A model generated the notes under the pieces. That model was given only the letters and a program-made list of their open reading frames with translations. It was not told the origin of the DNA and did not search any database. DNA of 64,000 nucleotides from Sialis fuliginosa (taxonomy: Eukaryota > Arthropoda > Insecta > Megaloptera > Sialidae), in the NCBI GenBank assembly GCA_961205875.1, contig OY540822.1, forward strand, positions 2,172,501 through 2,236,500, in the 5' to 3' direction. Positions 1-8,368 of this stretch are shown here, in pieces (positions within the stretch are counted from its first letter, which is position 1; every line of letters begins with the position of its first letter). The position numbers and the translations under genes were made by a program.

Positions 1-273
1 TTGCTGACGAGTTTTACGAAAAAATTTTGTACGGATCTGGAATCGCTGATTAGCGATTAACGATATTTTGCACCTGGCGCTGGTGATTGCGCAAAAACTA
101 TTTGTCCAATTGATCTGTGTCTGGCTGGCGTGAAACACTAGACGTTATTCACGTCAAAAAGACAGCTTATATTGAAAAATTAATAACTTTCTTCATAAAA
201 CCAAAACAATGAGTTAAAATAATTTGAGTTTTTTTTTTATTTTTATTGACAATAATGTATTAATTGAATAGTT
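1..273. other. AT-rich flank, no gene seen
   Basis: No open frame or repeat end could be supported here. The sequence runs up to the 9-bp target duplication of the MITE that begins at 283. Confidence 0.5.
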
Positions 274-655
274 GAGTCGTGGGCTAATACGGAGACTCTG
301 GGGGTCCTCTGTCAGTTTTGTGAATAATCACGTACATAGTTTTTCAGAATAGGGTTGACGCGCATGCGTGACTAGATCAGTGTTAACAACTTTTATAAAT
401 CACGCATTTTATAAAACGACTGACCACGTTTAGCTGTGTTATATTTAATTATTTAGTTTAAGTTAGAGTAGTCCAGATAGATTGGTTCGTTTTCAGGTAG
501 GGTTAGGTTAGGTTTATGAATTTCTGTTTATGCACTAAATAATATATGTATTAACATAGATACAACATACTCTACTCTATTCTAACACATCAACACGTGA
601 CTTTTAGAGTTTTTGACAGAGGACCCCCAGAGTCTCCGTATTTACCGAGTCGTGG
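274..655. mobile_element. MULE-like MITE with 27-bp perfect inverted repeats
   Basis: Perfect inverted repeats lie at 288-314 and 614-640 (TACGGAGACTCTGGGGGTCC and its complement). They extend imperfectly to 283 and 646. The direct repeat GAGTCGTGG flanks the unit at 274-282 and 647-655, a clean 9-bp target-site duplication. A 9-bp duplication is typical of Mutator-like elements, so a MULE-derived MITE of about 364 bp is the inference. There is no coding capacity. A short TTAGG-like run (about 497-516) lies inside. Confidence 0.8.
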
Positions 656-1142
656 CCTTCATTATTTGATAATTCTTTAAAATATTGTTCTGATCAAATT
701 ATTAATTATTACAACAAAGCTTTGTGAAAAAGTTTGTTCCAAAGTTTGGGGAAATTTAAAAACAATGAAAAGTATGGAATCTTATGATTTATTATCAAAA
801 TGCATATGACAGCTACCTTGATAAAATCCAAGTATATTTGCAATAATCACTTTTTTTAAATCTGTTTATTCAAAAATATAATTTTTTTTGAATAATTGTT
901 AAAGTTACATATTTTTGCTGTTTTATGTATTTTACTGCATGTTTGGGGCTTATTTCGTGCATATTTTAACAATTTTTTGTTGCATGTAGTCCAGGCATTA
1001 ATAATATTATAGTGGCATGTACTTCAATTCATGTAAATATTCATAACCACAATAGTATAATATGATCGCTTGAATAAACTTGATTTTTATTTTATTGCAG
1101 ATATCTAAATATGACGGACTTACAAGCACAACATGTGGAAAT
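656..1142. other. AT-rich spacer with one copy of a dispersed repeat
   Basis: No gene is supported. Positions about 807-955 are a close copy of about 36471-36625, same orientation (shared stretch includes TTGATAAAATCCAAGTATAT). A possible acceptor (TTTTATTGCAG, about 1090-1100) precedes a short frame starting ATGACGGACTTAC that stops within about 16 codons; it runs into the repeat shared with 6769, so I do not call it an exon. Confidence 0.5.
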
Positions 1143-1159
1143 TATACAAAGCAATGAAA

Positions 1160-1352
1160 AATAATATTTTACTTATCTTTTAAAAAGTTAATTATTTAAA
1201 AAGTGTGAATTGTAAGAAGAGATTCTAGAACCTACATCTCCAGAGAAATGAAGGTATATACTCAAAATAATACAAATATATTAAGTGGGATTTTTATTAA
1301 TAATTCTGCTGTCCTGAGCCCAAAGGGCATAAATAAAAAACAAAAAATAAAA
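1160..1352. repeat. Dispersed repeat copy 1 (shared with 6769-6940)
   Basis: Nearly the same sequence occurs at 6769-6940, beginning AATAATATTTTACTTATC and running into GGGCATAAATAAAAAAC. Copy 2 lacks about 12 bp near 1205. In both places it is followed by the tail of a Penelope-like element, so this is probably part of that element or a composite repeat. At the second site it overwrites the end of a zinc-finger array. Confidence 0.7.
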
Positions 1353-1460
1353 AATGGTTCTTGGCTTCTGGGTGTAAGCCGCGTCGGTTTGGTCGTGTTA
1401 TCGGTCAACGTTTCGTCACACAATGCAGTGGACATCTTCAGGGCTCTTCTAAATGCCCTC
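1353..1460 (-). mobile_element. Penelope-like element terminal segment, copy 1
   Basis: On the minus strand this reads as the conserved tail seen in many arthropod Penelope-like elements, encoding residues like ETLTDNTTKPTRLTPRSQ. A second copy is at about 7046-7145. It lies head-on to the plus-strand GIY-YIG remnant at 1579. The Penelope assignment rests on recognising this tail and on the adjacent GIY-YIG domain. Confidence 0.6.
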
Positions 1461-1578
1461 GTGCCGTACAAATGTCGCCAGGCGCTGCTGAGTTGATATC
1501 CGTCGTCTCTGTTTATGTTATTTTTGTTTTTGAGAATCTCGATCGATTCTCGGATAATGCGGGGGTAATAGCGGGATG

Positions 1579-1746
1579 TTTTCGCTAGGACCTCGGTTTC
1601 GTCGAATCGGATTCGTGTATATCGGCCAAACCGGACGTACTATAGGGACACGGGTGCAAGAGCATGCCAGACAGACACGTCTAAAACAATTAGACAAATC
1701 TGCGTTGGCAGAGCATTCGCACACGCAGAACCATAGTATCCGTTAG
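1579..1746 (+). pseudogene. Penelope-like retroelement GIY-YIG endonuclease fragment
   Basis: Frame 1 encodes a recognisable GIY-YIG-type core: FVYIGQTGRTIGTRVQEHAR is followed by KSALAEHSHTQNH and a TAG at 1744-1746. In Penelope-like elements the GIY-YIG nuclease sits C-terminal to the reverse transcriptase and nicks the target for priming. Visible signature residues are the Y-I-G motif, the Arg of GRTIGTR, the EH pair and the downstream AEHS segment. No reverse transcriptase is found upstream, so this is a 5'-truncated remnant. Downstream to about 1930 there is AT-rich 3' sequence with no gene. Confidence 0.75.
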
Positions 1747-1962
1747 GGTTAGTGTAGTGTCCAGCATGTATAGTACTGACATAGAACATTGTATGTATGA
1801 TGGTGGCACTAACGTGAAGTTAGTTAGTTAGCATAGAGTGGATGAATGTATGTGAACGCTCCCTCTGTATTAGCTGTATTAGCTATATTGTATTAATAAA
1901 TAGTTTTGGATAAAGTTGTGGTTTATTTAAAGAACAGTACAGTTAGTTATGGGGGTGGTGGA

Positions 1963-2742
1963 GGCCCTAACGGATTCGGGTACACGCGTATACTGTGTGT
2001 ATACGCGCAGTATACACACAGTATATGGCGTGTAAACGCTGTATGCGCATAAAGTCTGTGTAACAACCGTGTAAACACCCGGTATACGGCGTGTGCTTGG
2101 GAAAATTATATACGCGCGTTACACTGTGTATAGTGCGGTATACACGCGATTCATACGCAGTAAACTCTGAGTAAACACTTGTGTTATACAGTGTTTACGC
2201 GTGTAAACACTGAGTAAAAACTCGGTAAAAACACAATGTACTGGGTATAACAAGAAGTTATTCTTCGTGTAAATTCGGTGTATATGCGAAGTTTACACGC
2301 TATAAAAAACACAAACCGCAAGTTACCTCTCGCTAGGGAATCATGTTTGTGGTTTTTATAAAGGCTATAAATGTTACTTGTTTTTTTAAACGAAAAGTAG
2401 GGCTGTAAGTATAAATACTGTTAACATACACGGTTTATTCGACGTAATCACTGTGTAAATTCTATTAGTTACACGTCTACTACACGTATGAAAACGCGAT
2501 ACATTCGAATAATCACTGTGTAAACTGCGTGTAAATTCTATAAGTTACACGTATGAAAACGCGATACATTCGGAATAATCACCGTGTAAACGGCGTGTAT
2601 ACATCGCATAAACGCCGTATAAAAAATTCCCAAGGACACGTCATATACACGGTGACTACACCCCATAAAAGCGCAATAATCAGCGTGTATACTGCGTGTA
2701 TACCGCGTGTAAACCGTGTATGATCAAAACCGTTAGGGGGCC
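1963..2742. mobile_element. 780-bp element saturated with GTGTAAAC/GTATAC-like motifs
   Basis: The unit starts GGCCCTAACGG (1963-1973) and ends CCGTTAGGGGGCC (2730-2742), an imperfect terminal inverted repeat. The interior is a dense, degenerate array of alternating purine-pyrimidine motifs such as GTGTAAAC, GTATACACGCG and their complements, much more CG-rich than its surroundings. No reading frame is present. Arrays of short motifs near both ends are known as transposase-binding repeats in some DNA transposons, so a non-autonomous DNA element is likely. I could not identify a convincing target-site duplication or family. Confidence 0.6.
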
Positions 2743-2826
2743 AATAATTATAAAAGTATTTTTTTAATACTTAACACCTACATTTTTTAACTCGGTTCAG
2801 ATAGTCAGTAAAATCAGTATTTTTGA

Positions 2827-3282
2827 ACACTGAACTTGTTTTGCTACGGAATAATTATATGGGGCAATACAAACTATCTAAATAACCTATTTAAAATACA
2901 AAAAAAAGCATTGCGAATTATAAACGGTAACAGTCCTAGAGATCCCTGTCGGCCTATCTTCAAAAAACTTAAAGTACTAACCCTACCCAGCTTATACATA
3001 TATGAATGCGCACTGTTCTTCAAAGGCAATTATGATCTTTTCGCGGAAAATGACCTAACACATAACTACAATACAAGAAATAAAGACTCCTGCAAAATAC
3101 ACCAAACATCATTAACAACCTTATACAAAGCACCTTTCAATTCAATAGTCAAAATATACAACAACTTACCCACATACATAAAAAACTCACAGACAAATAA
3201 ATTTAGAAAACATCTAAAAGAATTCCTGTTGGATCATTGCTTTTACAATATCAAGGACTATCTTGAAAATAATTTCAAATAA
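2827..3282 (+). pseudogene. 5'-truncated LINE: C-terminal end of a CR1/Jockey-like reverse transcriptase ORF
   Basis: The frame is open from 2827 (TGA at 2824-2826) to TAA at 3280-3282. Residues YGIIIWGNTNYLNNLFKIQK, then ALRIINGNSPRDPCRPIF and the LTLPSLYIYECALFFKGN segment are the C-terminal region that follows the RT domain in non-LTR elements of the CR1/L2/Jockey type. No RT catalytic motifs remain, so this is the usual 5' truncation. The tail (3283-3512) is T-rich and ends in a (TTTA)n microsatellite, as LINE 3' ends often do. No ATG start is implied; the fragment simply begins at the truncation. Confidence 0.8.
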
Positions 3283-3482
3283 TACGAATCTGATTTATTT
3301 TCCTTTTCTTTCATTTATATAAAATATTCTAGTTTTTTTGTTTTATTCTAGTTTTTTTTTTGTTTTAATTTCAATTTCAATTTTTTTTTTTTTTTTATAT
3401 TTTTTATTCTATATACAAGTATTTAAAAAAGAGTTCCACTGACCTATTCTATACTATACCATGTAGTGAAAAAGAATAAAAT

Positions 3483-3512
3483 GTTTATTTATTTATTTAT
3501 TTATTTATTTAT
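3483..3512. repeat. (TTTA)n microsatellite at LINE 3' end
   Basis: About seven TTTA units follow AATAAAATG directly after the truncated LINE, consistent with its 3' tail. Confidence 0.8.
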
Positions 3513-3514
3513 AG

Positions 3515-3635
3515 TAGATAACAGCTGTATATTTATCTGACAGTGGAATTAATGTTTTGCTTCTTTCAATCAAAACACTTACTGTTAGATAAATATTTTA
3601 TTGTATTTTATATTAATATTTACAAGTGAATCGGT
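3515..3635. repeat. Direct repeat R1, copy 1 (about 120 bp)
   Basis: Almost identical to 4046-4166, with only a few substitutions. Each copy contains an internal inverted pair, TTATCTGACAGT and ACTGTTAGATAA, able to form a 12-bp stem with one G-U pair. The two copies lie about 530 bp apart in direct orientation, so the segment between could be an insertion or a duplicated element end. Confidence 0.75.
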
Positions 3636-4045
3636 GAGAAAGGACCCCGCAGTTTTTGATAGGGAAATGGCTTTCAGTCAATCTCTTTGAAACCAACTGG
3701 AAAATATTTTCTAAATCATCCCGATTAAAAGTCTCAATGGTCGCAACCGCCCCGAGGTCTCGCGAAAAGAGCTGTTTTGTACCAAATAATGCAATAAAAA
3801 AATCGATATAGTACGGGACATTTTGATCAAAGAAATTAATTTTTATGTATCGTTTTGTTTATTTAATTTTTAGATTTTTATGTTATTAAAGTTTGCAAGT
3901 TCTAGCAAATTGTTTTATGGATTATAATAAAGTTTTTATAAAACATGTTAAGGTATGTGTAGTGCCGTCAGCGCCAGCTACTAGCGATATTATTAAAAAT
4001 ATTAAATTGTAAAATAAAAACAATAGAAAAAATCAGTTCTATTTA
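3636..4045. other. Spacer between direct repeats
   Basis: No gene seen. The stretch around 3640-3790 is related, in inverted orientation, to about 49700-49900 (shared core GATTAAAAGTCTCAATGG), so it belongs to a dispersed repeat. Confidence 0.5.
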
Positions 4046-4166
4046 TTATAAATAACAGCTGTTTATTTATCTGACAGTGGAATTAATGTTTTGCTTCTTC
4101 CAATCAAAACACTTACTGTTAGATAAATATTTTATTGCATTTTATATTAATATTTACAAGTGAATC
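4046..4166. repeat. Direct repeat R1, copy 2
   Basis: Second copy of the 3515-3635 repeat with the same internal hairpin. Confidence 0.75.
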
Positions 4167-5276
4167 GAGATAATTCTATCAAATAAAATAAACATAAATA
4201 TGGTAACAATGTTTTAATCACGCATACACATCAACTCTATTCTGAATAACTAGGTGACTACTACGTGATTTTTGACAAATCTGACAGCGGACACCCATGT
4301 TCTTCGCATTAACCCAAAATTGAATAATATGACCCCAGATGATATAATTTTCTTTAATAATAATATGTATTTTGATAGTTTTGACTTAACCGTTATAGAG
4401 GAATTGAAAAACAATGATTATTTATCAATAAAATGGCACTTAAGATATTTTAGAACCCCCGATTTCAGTGATCACTTTTAATTGTAGGTTTAAGATATTT
4501 TACAGTACACTGTATCTTTAACACCTTTTCAATGTGATATTGATGTACCTGACTAAACCATATATGTCACTTGTCATACATATTTATTTTCGAAAGTACC
4601 TAAGCCAAAGTACTAAATACTAGTGATATTTATAAAGTATTTTATTACAAACATGCACGTTTCTCAGCAAAATCAAATGGAACGGTATATCCAAAAGTAG
4701 ATAATTTTAAAGTAAGAAACTTTTGTAAAAAAAATTTTTTCACACATTCAATTGTTTAGAAAATATGGTGACTTGTATCCAAATTTTAGGGTTTTACTAA
4801 AAGTGCTCTAGTTTCGTTAAATATTAATGAAAAGTAGTAATAATGAACATTCTAATGACGTATGATTATTTGAGATTTGGATAATTTAAAGTGTCATACG
4901 CGACATATCAAAAATGCAAAACTTCAATTGGGGATAATTTAAAAATTTTAAATGGAATGATATATCAAATAGTACTTTATCTTAATAAAAACTTTTGTTA
5001 AGAAAATTTTAAATTTTATTAAAAAAATAAAATTTATTAATATAAGTAAAATTAAATGTATTTTCATATTTTAAATTTGCTACACAAAACAGACAGCAAT
5101 ATTGTGTTTGGTGCTTTATAGTAGTGAGATAGAGCTTCGACGAGTTATTATAGTTTACAAACATTTATAAATACACAGACTTTTCATTATTAATTTTCGT
5201 TTATTATATAATAATTCGTTGAATTTAATTTAATTTTCATACGATCTATTATTATCAATTAACACTATTTACAATA
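4167..5276. other. AT-rich spacer; one weak 69-codon ORF
   Basis: An open frame at 4272-4481 starts TTG rather than ATG and encodes no recognisable domain; I do not call it a gene. Around 4675-4727 and 4950-4999 there is a diverged direct repeat. The 4215-4275 segment (CATCAACTCTATT...ACGTGATTTTTGACAA) reappears inverted near 45590-45640 and, more diverged, inside the first MITE near 570-620, so it is a shared repeat end. Confidence 0.45.
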
Positions 5277-5457
5277 TATCCGTACAGTGCCGTAGCGAGC
5301 ATAATTGGCGCCCGGGGCACGATACCTTTTTGGCACCCCTGAAAAACATAAAGTAATATAATATATAGAATATCGTCGTTTTGGGGGCCATTTGGCGCCC
5401 CTTTGCGAGTAGCGCCCGGGGCATGATAGACCCCCTCGCTACGCCACTGTACCCGTA
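5277..5457. mobile_element. hAT MITE, CAGTG(G/C)CGTAG family, copy 1
   Basis: The 165-bp body (5285-5449) has inverted ends CAGTGCCGTAGCGAG and CTCGCTACGCCACTG. It is flanked by TATCCGTA (5277-5284) and TACCCGTA (5450-5457), an 8-bp target-site duplication with one mismatch. An 8-bp duplication and CAGTG ends are typical of hAT elements. The same end sequence recurs at 63390-63714. Confidence 0.8.
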
Positions 5458-5546
5458 TGCATGTGTGTTAACTTTCTAACCCAACTAACAAGTATTGTCA
5501 GATAATCTACATTGTAACAATAAGATAATCAATTGTTGTTTTACAG

Positions 5547-6768
5547 GAGGGAGAATTGGAAGTTAAACAAGAAAATCTGTCAGATACCGACATACAAAAT
5601 GAGCAAAAAGCAAATGAAGATCTCACAATCAGTGAAGAAACAAATGAAAACAGTGATAAATTTTTTAATTCAAGCAATAAAAATAAAACAGTCAACTGTA
5701 AGTCAAAAATTACTAACCAGAACAAAAATTCAAAAACGTATATATGTTATCTGTGCGTGAAATACTTTAAATCAAAGAATAATTTAATACAATATTTATA
5801 TATTCATATAGATACTCGATCTTTTAAATGCGACCAATGTGAATATAGTTGTAAACAAAAAAGTAATCTGAACAAACATAAATTAATACATTCTAGTGGG
5901 AGACCTTTTAAATGCAACCAGTGTGAATATTGTTGTAAACGAAAACGTAGTTTAAATTTACATAAATTAACACATTCTAATAAGCGACCTTTTAAATGCA
6001 ACCAGTGTGAATACAGTTGTAAACAAAAATGTAGTTTAAATATACATAAATTAACACATTCTAATGAGCGACCTTTTAAATGCAACCAGTGTGAATATTG
6101 TTGTAAACGAAAATGTAGTTTAAATTTACATAAATTAACACATTCTAATAAGCGATCTTTTAAATGCAACCAGTGTGAATACAGTTGCAATTAAAAAATT
6201 CATTTGAATACACATAAATTAACACATTCTAATGAGCGACCTTTTAAATGCAACCAGTGTGAATACAGTTGTAAACGAAAATGTAGTTTAAATATACATA
6301 AATTAACACATTCTAATAAGCGACCTTTTAAATGCAACCAGTGTGAATACAGTTGTAAACAAAAATGTAGTTTAAATATACATAAATTAACACATTCTAA
6401 TGAGCGACCTTTTAAATGCAACCAGTGTGAATATTGTTGTAAACGAAAATGTAGTTTAAATTTACATAAATTAACACATTCTAATAAGCGATCTTTTAAA
6501 TGCAACCAGTGTGAATACAGTTGCAATTAAAAAATTCATTTGAATACACATAAATTAACACATTCTAATGAGCGACCTTTTAAATGCAACCAGTGTGAAT
6601 ACAGTTGTAAACGAAAATGTAGTTTAAATATACATAAATTAACACATTCTAATGAGCGACCTTTTAAATGCAACCAGTGTGAATTTAGTTGCAATCTAAA
6701 AAGGCATTTGAATACACATAAATTAACACATTTTAATAAACAACCTTATAAATGCGAACGAATAATAT
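5547..6768 (+). pseudogene. C2H2 zinc-finger gene A, exon 2, disabled by two stops
   Basis: A polypyrimidine tract and TTTTACAG precede the exon; a tandem CAGGAG acceptor is possible (AG at 5545-5546 or 5548-5549), both keeping phase 0. The exon opens with EGELEVKQENLSD, a linker rich in Asn, Lys and Glu, then one degenerate finger (its first zinc histidine is Tyr) and classical C-x2-C-x12-H-x3-H fingers on an 84-bp period. Linkers read THSN[EK]RPFKC in place of TGEKP. TAA codons at 6192-6194 and 6528-6530 interrupt equivalent positions in two fingers. After about 6768 the array is cut off by the repeat also found at 1160. Fingers of this type normally bind DNA in the nucleus. No exon 1 like those of genes B and C was found upstream, so this copy is a pseudogene unless the stops are bypassed. 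Confidence 0.85.
5895..6640 (+). repeat. 336-bp four-finger tandem duplication in gene A
   Basis: From 5980 to about 6300 the DNA matches 6316 to about 6640 essentially base for base, a shift of exactly 336 bp (4 x 84, four fingers). The nonsense codon occurs once in each copy (6192 and 6528). The equivalent finger at 6680-6720 lacks the stop and reads N-L-K-R-H there. Confidence 0.85.
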
Positions 6769-6940
6769 TTTACTTATCTTTTAAAAAGTTAATTATTTAA
6801 AAAGAGATTCTAGAACCTACATCTCCAGAGAAATGAAGGTATATACTCAAAATAATACAAATATATTAAGTGGGATTTTTATTAATAATTCTGCTGTCCT
6901 AAGCCCAAAGGGCATAAATAAAAAACAAAAAATAAAAATT
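6769..6940. repeat. Dispersed repeat copy 2 (shared with 1160-1352)
   Basis: It replaces the last finger of zinc-finger pseudogene A in mid-codon run and matches 1160-1352 closely. It is followed by about 100 bp of unrelated sequence and then the Penelope tail at 7046. Confidence 0.7.
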
Positions 6941-7045
6941 CTGTGTTTTGTCCATATAGTATAGCTTTTAATAATCTGTTTAGAATGTGAAATACGATGT
7001 TGATCGGATACATTCCATTCATTAAATACAGCTATACAAGTCATG

Positions 7046-7145
7046 GTTTTTGGCTTCTGGGTGTAAGCCACGTCGGTTTGGTCGTGTTGTCGGCCAACAT
7101 TTCGTCACACATTGCAGTGGACATCTTCAGGGCTCTTCTAAAAGT
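7046..7145 (-). mobile_element. Penelope-like element terminal segment, copy 2
   Basis: Matches 1361-1455 with a few substitutions (shared TGGCTTCTGGGTGTAAGCC and CAGTGGACATCTTCAGGGC). No GIY-YIG remnant follows this copy. 7146-7367 holds no gene; it contains a short CCGGTTGAACCGG palindrome near 7311-7323. Confidence 0.6.
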
Positions 7146-7654
7146 GCAACAGAGGCAAGGGTCCGCACTCGTTAATACAGAGTGTCAACATTAATATAAT
7201 ATCTATTACTATCTTTTTTCTTCTTGGAAATAGAAGAATGCTTGAATGAAGGAAGAAATTGTATTTTTTCTGAATATTTTTAAAATCCCATTTTTTATTT
7301 TCTGTCACTTCCGGTTGAACCGGAAATGATGTCAACTTTTGTTTTACAAAGGTGACACCCTATATATTGTCACGTAGCGTTATATACCTTAGTCATATTG
7401 TCACGTAGCCGAATGTATATTAATCATATTAAGGCATGAAGTAATAAACTATTCTTACATTTTTCACTTATTGTTAGTAACAACTTTGCTTAAACTATGT
7501 CATTTCAAATGGATTATCAACTACCGCTTCCTGTTTTTATTGATTAATATGAATTCTTAGAACTGCGCCTTGTTTACAGGACGTTCAGTATGACTTGAGA
7601 AAACCGCATTTATTCCAACGACGCGGGAAGTGGCCCCTCTCTTCCAGAGGGCAC

Positions 7655-7660
7655 TATAAA
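7655..7660 (+). promoter_or_regulatory. LTR TATA box
   Basis: TATAAA within GGGCACTATAAAACC, 25-35 bp before a likely start near the CCCGAGAGAGTG segment; conserved in the 3' LTR at 21131-21136. Confidence 0.65.
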
Positions 7661-7946
7661 ACCATTTTTCTTGGGCCCCGCCCGAGAGAGTGTTCGGAGA
7701 CGGCATCGGTCTTGCAAATCGTAGCATTACCATAGTGGTATAATCGCGTTCTTCCAAATTATAATCTAAATTCCAAATTACTTAATAAGTCTATTTGATT
7801 TTATCTTTTGGTTCGTTCAGTAATAAATTATAACACGCGTTCTTAGATTTCACTCTCCTCGCAGATAGTGTCTATATCATCTATTTAAGTTACTTAAGAC
7901 TATTGTATTTGCGTAATATAAATCTACATAAGTTTGTGTGTTTTTT

Positions 7947-7952
7947 AATAAA
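7947..7952 (+). terminator. LTR polyadenylation signal AATAAA
   Basis: AATAAA followed by a GT-rich stretch (GTGTGTTC, later TGTGTTGTG); the equivalent in the 3' LTR is 21423-21428. This would put the R/U5 border a few tens of bases downstream. Confidence 0.6.
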
Positions 7953-8103
7953 GTGTGTTCTATTCATTAATTAATTATCAATGTGTTGTGCTTTGTCATA
8001 CTCCATCTGTATCGTTCTCCTGTTCCTACTGGTGCTCATTCTAGGCTCTATCATAATTTGGCAACTCATCAGTCCTACTTGGTGTAACTGTGAGATTTAA
8101 ATC

Positions 8104-8111
8104 TGGTAAGT
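8104..8111 (+). promoter_or_regulatory. Candidate splice donor in U5
   Basis: TGGTAAGT is a near-perfect 5' splice site, conserved in the 3' LTR. Paired with the acceptor at 17425-17426 it would give a spliced env mRNA. The pairing is inferred. Confidence 0.45.
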
Positions 8112-8304
8112 ACAATGTTTACTTATTGCTTTTGGTGATAATTTAAGTTTCCCTTTACTTTCCATCTGATTATTTGAATTGTTCTGGTACAGTTTAGGAG
8201 AAGTTCTTATGTATTAAGACTTCAAGCTATGTGTCCGCTCTAACGCCCCAGGAATTTAACTAGTTTTTCATATATTATTTGACCCATAAGGGCGGGACGT
8301 AGCA

Positions 8305-8325
8305 TTTGGTGGAGGCGCCGATTCA
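8305..8325 (+). other. Candidate primer-binding site
   Basis: TGGTGGAGGCGCCGATTC starts two bases after the LTR, where a tRNA-complementary PBS belongs, and starts with TGG as expected for the complement of a tRNA CCA end. I could not match it to a specific tRNA; its spacing does not fit a full T-arm complement. Confidence 0.4.
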
Positions 8326-8368
8326 AATAACAAAAGGGGAATTTTATTTTATTATAAAATAACTTTTA

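Larger units (their letters stand above)
7368..8304 (+). repeat. 5' LTR (937 bp)
   Basis: Begins TGTCACGTAGC and ends GGGACGTAGCA (TG...CA). It contains a TATA box at 7655-7660, a polyadenylation signal at 7947-7952 and a consensus splice donor at 8106. It is 9 bp longer than the 3' LTR: a 6-bp TTGTTA difference near 7470, an extra ATTA in a tandem near 7970, and one missing T. Confidence 0.95.

Noticed and set aside
497-516. TTAGG-like telomeric repeat
   Set aside because: Only about three imperfect units inside a MITE; not a telomere tract.
1248-1724. Several 68-82 codon ORFs on both strands
   Set aside because: They lie in repeat and Penelope-tail DNA; only the GIY-YIG frame (1579-1746) reads as a protein domain.
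5804-6526. Long minus-strand ORFs with repeated LYSHWLHLKGRSLECVNLC units
   Set aside because: Exact antisense shadows of the 84-bp zinc-finger repeats; the same occurs at 46280-47161 and 57653-58156.
7557-7757. Minus-strand ORF of 66 codons in the 5' LTR
   Set aside because: Lies across the LTR promoter, has no recognisable domain, and is an expected chance frame in the less AT-rich part of the LTR.
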